Shown here: piece by piece, positions 21,229 through 33,233 of the stretch | How positions within the stretch are numbered: position 1 is the first letter of the stretch | Layout of the letters: each line of letters begins with the position of its first letter | Source: Falciphora oryzae | Taxonomy: Eukaryota; Ascomycota; Sordariomycetes; Magnaporthales; Magnaporthaceae | Assembly: GCA_000733355.1 (NCBI GenBank) | Contig: JNVV01000001.1 | Span: forward strand, 402,208-466,207 | DNA length: 64,000 nt | Direction: 5' to 3' | Made by a program: the position numbers and the translations under genes | The notes under the pieces: model-generated | The model's input: the letters and a program-made list of their open reading frames with translations, nothing else | Database searches by the model: none | Told to the model about the DNA's origin: nothing

Positions 21229-24200
21229 GCTCGACGGTTTGCGGGACTGAAAGTCGCGTCCCGGGGGATCGAGGGGCTCGTCGTGACATCAAGGAAGCAA
21301 AGACAGAAAAAGGGAAAGGAAGGGAGGGGGAATTAAATTACAAAGGTTTCGGTCACTGTGGAAGGGCAACGCCAGTATTTTCGAGGAACACACTTTCGTT
21401 CCGTTTCTCTTTGTTTTTGCAGAATACGGCGTTGGGTGTATGGAGATTTCTAGGGATTGGGTTGGAAGGGAAAGTTTGGATGGAGCCTGCTACCGGGCTT
21501 GGCAAGGCGGACGAAAAGGAGGAAAGGCAAGTAAAAAATTGCAAAGAATTTACCGCGAACGTTCTGCAGCAGTGATTGCCCCGGGCCTGTGTCGCACAGC
21601 AAATTCTCCAGAATCAGCTGCAGGATTGGTGCTCAACGAAACGGCCAGGCGTCCATACATTGAACGCGCTTGCTCCATTGGATGGGGCCTTTGCCAGCAG
21701 GGGTTCTTGGTTGCGCGCTGTGATTTGAGCGGACGCACCCGACTGCCAGCACACAAGTCATTAGCTCGGGGGGCAGTAACAGCGGACATGCAGCAAAGTG
21801 GGCTCAATGGCGGGTGAGGCAATGCAAGTGCGACATTTGGAAGGGGCTGCTCTGTGGAAACGGCTGCGCCGGCGGCTCGCCCCAGCAGCAGACCAGAATC
21901 TACACCCCCATGCAGCCCACAGCATGCTGATTCTGCGAACAGTTGCCCGAGTCTGCCCGCGACCCTCAGAATTTGCGGCGGATTCGGTTCCCCAATCACC
22001 TCGCTCTTCTCCATGTCTCTGGCAGCCTTTGGCGCGTTCTGGCGACTCACTTTCGCCAAGGAACAGACAACGTGGTGTCGCTGCAGCTAGCTCGTTTGGA
22101 TCGAATGCGTGATGAGATGATGTTTTCCCCAGGCAAATGTGAGCTTCAAGTCGTCCTGTTGCTGCTGCTGCTGCCTCCCACACCCAGATCGCATGCGCCC
22201 GCTTATGCATAAGATAGCGCTTGAGGATTCGGGGCCGTTCAGAACCCCGGCCTGTTCCCCTCGTTGATGACAGGCGGGAACCGCTGCGGACCACCGAGCC
22301 GTGCGTCGAGCTGGGTAGACCCAAGCTAGGCGGGCTGCGACCCTTCGGCTCGGCTTCGCAAGCACCGGGCGCCGAAGAGACCACTGGAGGTCCTGTGACT
22401 GGCGGAGGCCGTTGGGCTGTTGTGTCACACGGGCTGCTTTCCGCCTTCTGGCTGTGTCCGTCCGTGGTGCTCTGGATATCGAACACAACAGTGTATCAAC
22501 TGCGCGACCTCGCTAACCCGCCGAACGACTGGTCACCATAGCCTCCGGTGTCCAGCTCCTATCGCCACATCCCCTCGCTGTTGGCGCGCGTCCCTGCGAC
22601 ATTGATTCTCCGCACCCAGTGACGAGGCTCCGTCCAGGCACAGCGCGCAAGCTTTGTGGCGGCAGTTCGACGAGGCTCAGTAGCCCCATTTGGCTTCTCG
22701 AAGCGCGCCGGCTTCACCACACAAGCTGGGTTGACAAAAACTTGCCCTGGGTGAGCCTCATGGTGGGGATGGCAAAGTGCCCCCACTGTCGCGCCTCTAA
22801 ACTCCCGCGGGCACCGAGGCGGTAGGCCTTCACGCGGCGACTTCTATTGTGTCTAAGTTGATGCTGTAGATCAATCACCACTTCGCGTCACGGAAAAGAA
22901 CGAATCGAGCAAGGCGATGCGCTAACTAGGATCAGACAGCCGGTGAGCGCATGCCGTGGTTATGCGCTATGAAATCGCCCTCAAGAATTCATGCGTGCCT
23001 GAATTCTGCAAACTGCAAAATAGTTCTTTTGCACGCTGTTCAGCTACTTGAAGCTTTTTGGAAGATGATAGTTTGGTCTGCGACATGGGCAGATTTACAC
23101 AAATAATGCGCCGGCATCGCGACTGGATCGGGCTCGACAGTCGGGCAGCATGCGCGCGCGTGGTGGTTGAATGTCGCGCGCGACAAAATGTCAACAAACG
23201 GCGGCGGCGGGGTAGGTCTCCAAGCTTTGGAGCTTTGGGCAGGCGTAATCAGCCACCCACGCAGCGGAGCCCGCCATTGGCTGGCAGTGGTTCGCCTCTG
23301 GCACAGCGAGCGGGCGCCCAGGATCTGGGTGGCGCCTGGACCGAGCAGGGGTTCGTTGGCCACAAGGCGCGCGCGACCCCGCCATGAAACCCGCCGGCGG
23401 GAATGCCCCTCACAGCAGCCCCTCTTGGGAGCTGGCCGTTTTGGAAAAGCTCCATGCCTCTCTCATCGATCCCCAAAGCGCGGCGCACCCCGTGGAGAAA
23501 GAGCCGAGCTGAAGCTTTCTCGGAAGGAGCATCGAGCTTGGCGTGCGTGCTTCTTTCTCCATATTAAAAACTTCTCCCTTGGTGACGTTGCTTGGCCGTT
23601 GGAATCAACAGAAAGGAGGCCGACTGTTTAACTGGATAGAGTTCGGCTTGGTAGCGAGGAGGTGGGCCTCGAGGTGGACGGCGCATCCCCTGAGTGATGC
23701 TTCCTGCCGTCGCTTGTGAAGCTCCGCCTGTTTGACGGTATAGAAATCCTGGCCGGCGGCCTCCAGCTGAGAGATCGTACATGCATGCTGCCTCTGCTGC
23801 CCCGCCAAGCTCGAGAGGTCCGGGTGGGCGTGGAAGACGGCCAGCAGAACGCTCGATCCCGACGGGACATCAGCACATTGATCGCATTCCTTGTTTTTGT
23901 GCTTAATGCGTGGCATATAGTGGTGTTCAAGCACACAGATGGGCTGTGGTCTGTTGTCTCTGGGGTGACCGAGGTGACGTCCGATCGTCCAAAGAAAGCC
24001 CGTCTGGTTTCCGGTTTGTGGGGTTCCTTGATATTTTTGACCACATGTACCGCCTGCTTCGCCGTCCCGAGCTCGCTTGACAAACGCAGGAGCTCGCCCC
24101 TTACTTGGCTCCAACACGGGCTGGTCAGCTAGCGGCTGTGAATTGGTGTCTGCTTTAAATCCTGCCCCTCTCCTCCGTCCCCTCGCCATCTCCCCCTACC

Positions 24201-24542
24201 CGTTCCTCCTCACTTGCCCCCTCGGCTGCGCTACTCATTGCCCTGGACGCTTTCGCTGCAACCGCCGAACACAACCTCTACAACAGCAGCCAAGCGAGCT
24301 TGGTCTCCTCCTGCTATAGCCATTACCTCTGAATCTCTTGAACAACCCAGGTAGGTTCCACCCTGGGCTGTGCGCCCGTCCATTGCGTCATGCCATTGCG
24401 CTTCCAATTGAGCTTGCCGACCCAACTCTTCATCGCCCCTTGGCTGTCTCGGCCAAGCCATGTCTATAAACTGACCTCCCGAAGCGCAGTCGACAGGGTA
24501 TCTTCAAACTGCCTCCTGTCGTCCCAACGATACCGCGCAACC
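21229..24542. other. Intergenic region, 3.3 kb
   Basis: Between ADE13 and het-C. Several 100-240 codon frames occur on both strands but they overlap each other, have no domain and lack consistent codon bias. I see no RNA gene. The promoter of het-C lies at its right end. Confidence 0.45.
24465..24470 (+). promoter_or_regulatory. TATA box of het-C
   Basis: TATAAA 73 bp before the het-C start codon. Confidence 0.45.
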
Positions 24543-27438
24543 ATGGCGTTGGCCAAATCTACTCCCCTCATCGTGGGGATTCTCTTCCTCTTCGTCTTTG
24601 CGCCGGGCGTGGCCGCCTTCGGTGCCGGAAACATCGCGAGCATCTCCAAAATCGAGGGCCAGAACTGTGAGATCTACCCGACCCCTCGGCGCGCCGCCTT
24701 GATATTGCACACATGAGGCGATGTTTCTGACAGGCGGCGTGCGTTTTTCCAGGGCGCCACGGAGATATCGAAGATGCTCTGCTCAAGATTGTCATGGCCC
24801 GCGCCGCTGGCGGCAAGAACTTTGGCAAGGTTGGTGGTTTCACTTCTCGCTTGCCGTCCACCGAGGGCTAGACTAGCGGGAATGCAAGTTGCGCTGACAG
24901 ACATTGATCACCAGCTTGACGTCAGCCGCGTTTATTTCGGTAACTGGCTCCGTGACTACAGCCAGGCTATCGACGTTGGAACTGTCAAGAACGTCTCGGC
25001 CGAGGCTATTCGCCTTCTCTTGTGCATCTTGGGCTTCTTGACATTTGGGTACGGCTCGCGCGAGTTCGAAGTCACGGCCGAGCGTCTTGGCTGCTACCGC
25101 CCCGAGGACCGTAAGTATCTCCCCTCCTTCACCCATGGGACATCTCCTTGATATCTTCTACAGCGCTACAGAACACTAACCAGGCTCCCTTTCCGATTTT
25201 AGATATCGACAACCCAAAGAACTACGCCGATAACCAGGATGCCACCCAGTACGACCGTCGGCTTCGTGGTCCTGTGGATGAGAGCGTCGAGCTGGCCGTT
25301 GATGAGGGTACAGGATTGAAGAACTACATTGCCAACGAGAGGGCCGGGATTATGACCAGCGCCTGGCACGTGAGGAACCTCTTCACCAGGTGCATCGAGC
25401 TTGGCCGTTCGTACGGACGCAACCGAAACAAGGGCGATCTGTACGAGGCCCTGCGGCTGCTCGGCACCGGCCTCCACTGCCTAGAAGGTGAGTTGACACA
25501 GGCTTCCGTTTCAAGGACTTGGAGACTCTAGGGCTGGCCTCTGACTGGCGAGGATGCGAATAGACTACTTCGCCCACTCCAACTACACGGAGCTCGCTCT
25601 GATCGAGATGGGCGAGAGGGATGTGTTTCCGCACGTCGGTCGTAACACCAAGCTCCAGATCCCTGGCGCCCGCCACTCTGTGTACCCTGCTGTCACGGGC
25701 ACCTTTGGTGGAGTGGATTTCCTGCACTCTGTGACTGGAGAAGGTTGGCGCCCCTTTAGCCTCTTTTCTGGCATGTTTTGAGCGAAAATACTAAACTCCA
25801 CGGCAGTGTCGGACAAACTTACCCAGAACGAGATCCAGGAGCTCGAGCAGACTCTTGACAACAATAAGCGGAACGACAACAGTGCTCTGAAGGATCTTCT
25901 CGACAAGCTCCCCCCTGGTCTCATTGGCGGGGACAAGAAGCAGAGACTTGATGAGATCCAGGATGATAACGCAGCCGCTCAGATGGACCAGGTGAATGTC
26001 TCGCCGCGGGAGCCAGAGGAATTCACACAGCAGGTTCAGCAGGTCTTTAGACAGATCATGCCCGTCATCGAGTTCCACGATGAGATCTTCCAAAACATCT
26101 CGCAGGCGCTCGAGAAGATTCCCATTCTGCCCCAGATCCTCGAGCAGTTCCAAGAGCAGATGTCCATGGTTTGTTGCCACGCCATCTTACTAGAGTCCCC
26201 AGTTGCACCTACAGCGCCAGCCGCCTGGCTCTTGACGGACGCGACTAACTATCCCCCCAATTCTGACAGTGGGTGTTCACCCAAATCGCACCTTTTGTTT
26301 TGCCGATCATCCGGCAGATCAAGAACGAGCTCATGACGGGCTCCTCCGAGATTATCGAGAGCAGCAAGAATGAGCAGCACATCGTGTTCGAGGACGACAA
26401 TTCGACCGACCCAACACACTCGTGAGTGACTCCCTGGAGTCATATCTCAGATTTAGGCTTTTATGCCTGTGAGCGTAGAACTAACAGTTGCGCAGGATGC
26501 TGTCCAAGGACCACTTCACCAACATCCTCAACGAGATCGCGGGTAAAACGGCCAGCAAAGTAGTTGAATGGGTGGTGCCGCAGCTGATGCAGGCCTGGGA
26601 CGACCATAACATGGACGTGGATCGCCTGCTGAACCGTATCATCTCGGGTGTGCTTCACCATCCTGCCCAACGTCATCAGGGCGAAGATGGAGCGGAGGAA
26701 GGCAGAAGAATCATCTTCCGCTCCATTGAGGAGTGGTGGAATGAGATGGATGAGGGCGCCAAGGATGAATACCGCCGCAAGCTTTCGCGTGAGGGAGTCG
26801 AGAATGGACAGAACCACAAGGAAGGCCAGCACGATTCGGGCCACGGCTGCGGCAAGCCACTCGGCATGCACAAGAACTTCGAGACGGGCGGCAGCATGGA
26901 GGACCGCATCGCTCACGCTGCGGCGGGCGCTCTCCTCGGAGGCGTTACGACCGGCATTTCCGAAATCGTGAAGCAAGGCTCGGGCGGCCAAATTAACATA
27001 CCCGCCTATCAGCCCCAGCAGTCTAGCTTCTCCGAAAACTCCGGATCAGGCAGCGGCATCAGTAGCTTCCTCGGTGGCCTCCTCGGCGGCCTCAACAAGG
27101 AGGAGACATCGTCGTCGTCGAGGAGCTACGACCGAGAGGACGGTGGACACACGCAGTCGTATTCGCAGTACGGCCGATCCGACTCGGGCGATAGGTACGG
27201 CCAGTCGGAATACAGCCAGACAGACTACGACGACGGCAGCCAGCGCAGCGAGTACCGCCGGTACGAGCAGCGGGAGACGTCGGGTGGGTATGAGGAGCGG
27301 TCTGAGAGGCGCTGGGAGAGCAACCGAGGGCGGGAGGATGAGGAGGACGAATCCAGGGGAGGCGGTGGTTTTGAGGACTTCATCGAAGGCGTGGCCAGAG
27401 AGGCGAGCCGCTGGGGTGAGGAGGACCGTCGCTACTGA
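24543..27438 (+). CDS. het-C: HET-C family heterokaryon-incompatibility protein
   Basis: Eight exons: 24543..24666, 24753..24829, 24915..25110, 25203..25487, 25564..25743, 25807..26168, 26270..26421, 26496..27438; 772 aa. All phases agree. Residues 1-25 are a signal peptide (IVGILFLFVFAPGVAA) and the mature protein opens with FGAGNIASISKIEGQNWRHGD. The conserved HET-C core follows (RVYFGNWLRDYSQAID, LLLCILGFLTFGYGS, LGTGLHCLEDYFAHSNYTEL, TGTFGGVDFLHSV), then an acidic coiled region, and a C-terminal Gly/Ser/Tyr-rich tail. In Neurospora, het-c alleles differ by an indel in the core and trigger cell death in heterokaryons together with the linked HET-domain gene pin-c; no HET-domain gene is in this window. 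HCLEDYFAHSNYTEL resembles the zinc-phospholipase-C-like fold described for HET-C/Tinc proteins. Confidence 0.96.
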
Positions 27439-28531
27439 TCAGAGCCGTCGCGGTAGGACAGTCTCGGGTTATGGCTTTTGGTGTGCATAGACAGGCCCAT
27501 CGGTGGATGACTGGAGGAGGACTTGGAGGCTTGATATCACGAAGCTCATTCTAGTCAAGGAAGCACGGTAGGTAAATGCTAGCCATAGCTTGGTGCTTGT
27601 TTGCGAGAGAAAAAAAAAAAGGTAAAAATGCAACGATGTAGAGGGCAGGTCTGGTTGATAATATGGGATGGACGATGGTGAACTCGCACTGCCGGCTTTG
27701 GACACGAGATTTCTGTCCCGTTAGAAATCTCGATAGATTGTCCAGATTTTTTCTGGAAAAAGTGAAAGCGGAAGATATACGTAATGGGCTGCCGTCAGAA
27801 GGTGGCCGTGCGCAGAAGAAGAAGGGATACCCAGGAACAGCGAGGGGGACTGGGTCATGTGAAGGTGGAGAGACCACATATCTGATAACTCCTTTGCTCT
27901 CTCGATGCCGGGTAGGTTGTTTTGCTTCCAGGCTGCTCGATTCTCGCTTGATCATACCAGAAGAATCTCCGGCAGTCATGAGTAGACGACGTTTTTTTCG
28001 CCAGCGGCCTGTCCAACTGACTGCCGACCCTCGTGTGAGCATCCTGGATCAGCTGCTATTGCGCGCATAGGTATCAATGCTCGAAGATGACGACACTACC
28101 TAAATACAAGAGGATTGCTTGCCCTTGAAGATTGAACCGAGGCGGCCGGATGTCCAGCCCTCGCTTCCGAAGGAAATGTGCTCTGCCCAGGGCACTCACC
28201 TCTTGGTGGCGCCACCCCGGCTGGCGATCCTTCTTGGGAGAAATACCAAATCACACCAAATTGAAAAATACTCCCTCCCTCCCTCCCTCCCAGTTGTCGG
28301 CCGTGAGAAGCCCGAACCGTCCCCGCGGCCGGGTAATTCATCTGGGTAATTGGTGGCTTTCCCCCACGGGGACGGCTCGGCAATGCCAACCGCAAAGAGA
28401 AAAAACGGCAAAGAGGCCCCCGTGGGGACCCCACCTGATCGCCTCACCAAAAGGGGTAAACGGGGCAAGGCAAGCGTTCGTTGCACACGGGCCGGCTGGT
28501 CATCTGCGTGAGTAGGATTCGGGGGTTTTCG

Positions 28532-28558
28532 TTTTTTTTTTTTTTTTTTTTTTTTTTT
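28532..28558. repeat. T27 homopolymer
   Basis: Uninterrupted T27 in intergenic DNA. Confidence 0.9.
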
Positions 28559-29190
28559 GGTGATTGCTTGCCTGCTCGGTATTGCGAGTGTGACAGCTGA
28601 GCTCCGTCCGTGCAACCTCTGGCTTTTTTGTGCTCGCTTGGCTGTAGTGTATGTAGGCGGGACGTAAATAGGGTTTTGGTTTACCCTTATAGGTCCGCTG
28701 GCTATAGCCCTGGTAAGATTGTCGGATATATATAGATGGATGTTGATTATGGGGGTGGTGGTGTAAATCAAGCACCGCGAGGAGGGCCGACTTCCGATGC
28801 GAGGGGTGGGAAGGAGGAGGGGGTTGGTTCTGCCCTTTGACATTTCTATAAGTCCCCCACGCCAGGGCCGATGTGATGCTTTCTGTGGTTTCCTTCCTCC
28901 AGCTTGCCCTTCCAACTGTGGCTTTTGGAGAATCTTGGCAGAGGCTGTGATGTAAGTGTTTTCCCACCTTCACGATGCTGACGGGTGTGCCATTTCTAGG
29001 TGTCTTTGTGTCTGGGTTTTTTTTTGTGCAGCTGTGAATGGAGTTAGAGCATAAGGAGAATATCCGATTGCACAAGACAGGGAGCGAAGTGGCGAAAAGA
29101 AAGGAGAAAAAAAAACCCAGAGAGATATGTATATGCCCAGTAGGCTAACATACTTTTGGTCTCCATAGACAGATATCGACCTAAAGCCAT

Positions 29191-29196
29191 TATAAA
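29191..29196 (+). promoter_or_regulatory. TATAAA just upstream of the GH45 gene
   Basis: TATAAA lies only 32 bp before the ATG, which would leave almost no 5' UTR if it is the functional box. Confidence 0.3.
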
Positions 29197-29222
29197 CTCA
29201 GAAAAAGGAGCTCGAACCCATA

Positions 29223-30603
29223 ATGCAGATAACGGCGCTCTTGGCCCTCGTGCCGGCCTACCTGGCGGCAACGGCGGCAGCGCAGGGCGCACAGGGCAAC
29301 GGGGCGACGACGAGGTACTGGGACTGCTGCAAGCCGTCGTGCGGGTGGCCCAAGAAGGGAAACCTGGTCAAGGGGCCGGTCAGGACGTGCGACAGGGGCG
29401 ACAACCCGCTGAACGACGGCGGGAACACCCGTGAGTCCATCTCTCCGGTCTCTATTTCTAGGGATGGCAGCGGTGGTGGTGGTTTATACGTTGTGCCACT
29501 GGGAGGGCATAAAGCGGATGAAATGCCGACTATCCAAAACCTAGGATCCGGCTGTGATAGCGGCGGTAACGCCTTCATGTGCTCCAGCCAGGAGCCGTTT
29601 GCCACCAACGCGACACACTCGTTCGGATTTGCGTGAGTCGAGAACCGCCCTGGGGGGGGGGGGGGGGATATCTAGTGACAGGGACCCAAGAGAAAGAAAA
29701 GAGGAGGAAGAGAGGCATCTCCGGGCTTGGTTCTCCACGTTGCTGACTTGCGAGAAGGGCCGTCCGGATCGCGGGCAAGCAGGAGACGGACTGGTGCTGC
29801 GCGTGCTACGAGCTGACCTTTACGAGCGGGCCGGTGTCTGGGAAGAAGCTGATAGGTGTGTTTATGCCTCTGCTCCCCGGATTTTAGATACACCCCCCGG
29901 TGATGCCCGTTCTTTTTGCTGACCCGGTACATCGGGAATAACAGTTCAAGCCACGTGAGCCACCACGTATTCCCCGATCTCGATCCAATTCGAGGGATCA
30001 AGGGGCTTCTTGAGGTGCTGACCCCGATGAACCGAAACAGCAACACGGGTGGTGATCTCGGCCAAAACCACTTTGACCTTGCGGTACGTCTTTGTGTTTT
30101 CGTGCTCCTGACAAACAAAAACGAAGAGTGCCCGCGAGTCTGACTGCTGTTGTCGGTGTAACCATACAATAATAGATCCCTGGAGGCGGAGTCGGACTAT
30201 TCAACGCATGCACGAACCGTGAGTTAAGAAATCTCCTTGACCGATATTACGCCTCTGGTCAAAAGGCTAGAGTCGGCGATTGCCCCTCCCCCTGACCGAG
30301 TTCTAACCCGTAACCCTTGAAACCACAACAGAGTACGGCGCGCCGCCCAACGGCTGGGGCGAGCGGTACGGCGGGGTTCGGTCGCGGTCGGACTGCAACA
30401 ACTTCCCGGCCAAGCTCAAGGCGGGCTGCCTCTGGCGGTTCGACTGGTTCGGCGGCGCCGATAACCCGACCGTCAGCTTCAGGCAGGTCGCGTGCCCGGC
30501 CGTGCTCACGGCCAAAAGCGGCTGCGTCCGCCAGCGCGACATTATGGATCAAACCCCGACGGGGCCCGAGTCCCTCCCGACCTGGACGCCGGGCAGCAAC
30601 TAG
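29223..30603 (+). CDS. Secreted endoglucanase, glycoside hydrolase family 45
   Basis: Seven exons: 29223..29430, 29545..29632, 29758..29855, 29945..29954, 30041..30083, 30176..30218, 30332..30603; 253 aa. Signal peptide about 1-20 (ending ATAAA). The GH45 catalytic domain starts [17 protein letters not shown] with the catalytic base Asp34 and includes [61 protein letters not shown] with the catalytic acid Asp147, [12 protein letters not shown] and [11 protein letters not shown]. It cleaves internal beta-1,4-glucan bonds by inversion, outside the cell. The spacing of the two aspartates (113) agrees with Humicola EGV (111). There is no linker or cellulose-binding module: the protein ends shortly after the domain ([16 protein letters not shown]). 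Exon 4 is only 10 nt; skipping it would break the frame. Intron 2 contains a G16 run. Confidence 0.94.
29652..29667. repeat. G16 homopolymer in GH45 intron 2
   Basis: Sixteen consecutive G, about 20 bp after the 5' splice site. Confidence 0.9.
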
Positions 30604-33233
30604 GATTCTTGCTGCCGCTGCACGTGTGATGGTGGTTGTTGTTGTCCATGGGAAAATCGGATTACATAAGGAGAGATGAGGGTAGTGGGAGGGGGGGACC
30701 GGCTCCTAGCCTCCGGGCGGTGCCATCGTTTCCGCGCGACTGGGGATGCCCTTGCCTTGGAGCTAGAGGTGCGTAATTACGGAGGAGGGTGCCCGAAGGT
30801 GGGTTCGGACTGCTGAATGGATCTCTTGGTGAATGGTATCATGGCCATCTCTCGAGCGAGGTTTCTGAGGCAGCGCCTGGCCGCTCGAGCACCCACCTAT
30901 GACCTGTAGCACACTCGTCTCAATGGCAAAGTCAGGTGTATATACGTTTGCCCCCCGCCCAGTCGCCCAGCATCAGAGACCATTTTCTTTACTCCTTCAA
31001 GGTCCATTTGGGCACCTCGTAAAAGCAGATGGTGACGGGATGTGGCGCCTGGGTTCCGAAACATGGGCGCGCGCCCACTGCGGCTCAGTCGTTGGCTGAG
31101 GTCCCGGAAGCGAGTCAGGAGCTCGCCGACGGGGGCGCCTCGTTTCTGGTTTTTATTGCCGACGTTCGTTGTGGCCGCTCAGATCCCCGCAATCAATCTG
31201 CGCAGCGTGCCGTTTTTTTTTTTTTTTTCTTTTCTTTTCTTGCCTCGATGTTTGGACAGCCACCGAGTCTTGATTAAACGGGCTGTATTGATTGACGATT
31301 GACAGGTCGATGTTTTGACCTGTCGCCATGTTTCTTGCCAAGGGCGATCAGGAATTTTGAATCTGGCTTGCCCGCTTGGCATGATCGACCGGCACCAGTG
31401 AGGCAAAAGGCAAACAAGCTTTCCGATACCCACTTTCTATGCCTCGGGCACGCGGCCCACGGCCTTTTTCCCCCATGCCCACCAACAACGTTGCGTACCA
31501 CATGGAAATCAGCCGCTGGACGCGTAAGGTCACCGCTCCCTTCCGGTTTCCTTCTGGCCGCAGATGCTTTCCTTTTTTGCTTCTTCTCCTTCGGTCCTAG
31601 TGGGCTTTTACATGGAGACGGCATCATCGGGAAGCATATCAAATCCCCTGTCTATGAAAGCTTGTGAGACCTTTCTTCATACAGGCGTTCAAGGGCTTGA
31701 CTTTGGACTGCCTGGCGGTCTTGCAACTTGCGACATTCGGCAACGAGGCTCCGACGTCGATTCGAACCGCGAGATCGATGAAGGGAGGCCTGGTGTTACC
31801 TAAAAGAAGACGAAAAAAGAAGACGCCCTTGCTAGCAAAGCAAGGCGGCACGCGGCAGTGCGACGACGGTGCAACCACGCCAGTCCCCACCCCAAAACAT
31901 GCACTTGCTGGCTGGCCTGCCCCGCTCTCCGGGTGACTTTCTTTCCAGCAGCGGCCAGAGATACATCAACGATCCATATTGAAAGCGGCTCGTCTTTTCC
32001 CTCTGCTTTTTTCATCGAGTCTTCAGATGGGTTCTCTCGTGCCCAGCAAGGACTGAGGATGGGCGATTGGGGCTGTGCAATACACACATGCAGATCTGCA
32101 CAGGCACCGTGCCGTCTGTTGTGCCCTCATCATCTCCGTGCGACATGGTGTAGCGACCCAAGAGCTGGGCCAGCGCTCCGTGCGCTGTCTTTGTTTCTCC
32201 CGTGCCATTGGGTGCTATGTGTGGTGCATCGGCGAGCTAGGGTGCCGGTTGTCCGAGACGCCCCACATCCTAAGCAAAGGGCAGTGGATGCCTGGGCTGT
32301 GCCTGCCAGGAAACGGGAAGGCAGAGAGGGGACCAGAGGCGGCGAGTCGCAGGTTTGCGCCTTCCTGCAGCGCCTTTTTGCACGCGCGCGTCTTCCTCGC
32401 GGCGGCCTGGCTGGGACCTGATGCAAGGGAAGGCCCCGACGCCCCATTCTGGGGGGTTCCTCGTCCCCCCTCCCCGGCTCCGACGCCCCATCCGTCAAAT
32501 GTCTTGGCATTGAAATACCATGACCTCCCCCCAGACCAGACCAACCGCCTGCCCTTAGTCCCCCGGCTTCCTCTTTTGACCCCATCCAGTGCGCAGCCAA
32601 GCCAGACGACCACATCGTCGAGCCAACTTGGTCTCCTCCGCCTTTATCCCTTGGAGGAAGAAGTCAAGGGGGCGACGGGGCCGCCGTCCTGTTCTTTTTT
32701 CTCTTCCTTCGTTTTTTTTTCTCAAGCACTTGCTTCCCTTCCCAGAAGGGCTGCAGCCACCGACGCCTTTTACCTTCGCCAAGCCCAACGGCTCCCACCG
32801 TTTTGGCTGCCCCTGGGTGCTACACAGCCGCTAGAAATGCTTGTCTAACGATACCCAGCGATATGACTAGAGCATGTGTACGTTCGTTGCATCTCCCTTC
32901 TTCTCCTTTTTATTTGGTGTCCCCCTGCTTGTTCCTGCGTGGATGCTGGTGCAACGGGGAACACAAGAAAAGAAAAAAAGTCAAATACAGAGGACAAGAG
33001 AAAATCGTCGAATAGAAAACGGCCAAGACGGCTGTTCCCCATCACACATCAGCTTTGCCAGGCACGCCATCGCTGGTCGGCTGGTCCCGCTGCACTTGGC
33101 GATTGCCAAGCCGGCTGCGGCGTCCGAGACACTTTCCCCAAACCTTCGTCCCCTGCCCCTCAATCTCCACGCTGCATCGCCAATTAACAAGGCCCATTGA
33201 CTGACTCTTTATTTTTGTTGCTCTATGCCACAG
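30604..33233. other. Intergenic region, 2.6 kb
   Basis: Between the GH45 and RING genes. It has a T18 run at 31211-31228 and a perfect 8-bp inverted repeat 31301-31308/31317-31324. The right end probably includes the unlocated first (signal-peptide) exon of the RING gene; a candidate is the ATG at 32874 followed by a hydrophobic stretch. A 257-codon frame at 32075-32848 has no domain. Confidence 0.4.

Larger units (their letters stand above)
27439..29222. other. Intergenic region, 1.8 kb
   Basis: The 3' flank of het-C and promoter of the GH45 gene. It contains a (CCCT)5-type tract at 28271-28291 and a T27 run at 28532-28558. No gene is recognised. Confidence 0.5.

Noticed and set aside
31301..31324. 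8-bp inverted repeat as a terminator
   Set aside because: Far from any gene end and without a T-run; probably chance.
32075..32848. 257-codon plus-strand frame
   Set aside because: Low-complexity Ser/Pro composition, overlapped by several equally long frames, no domain or intron signals.
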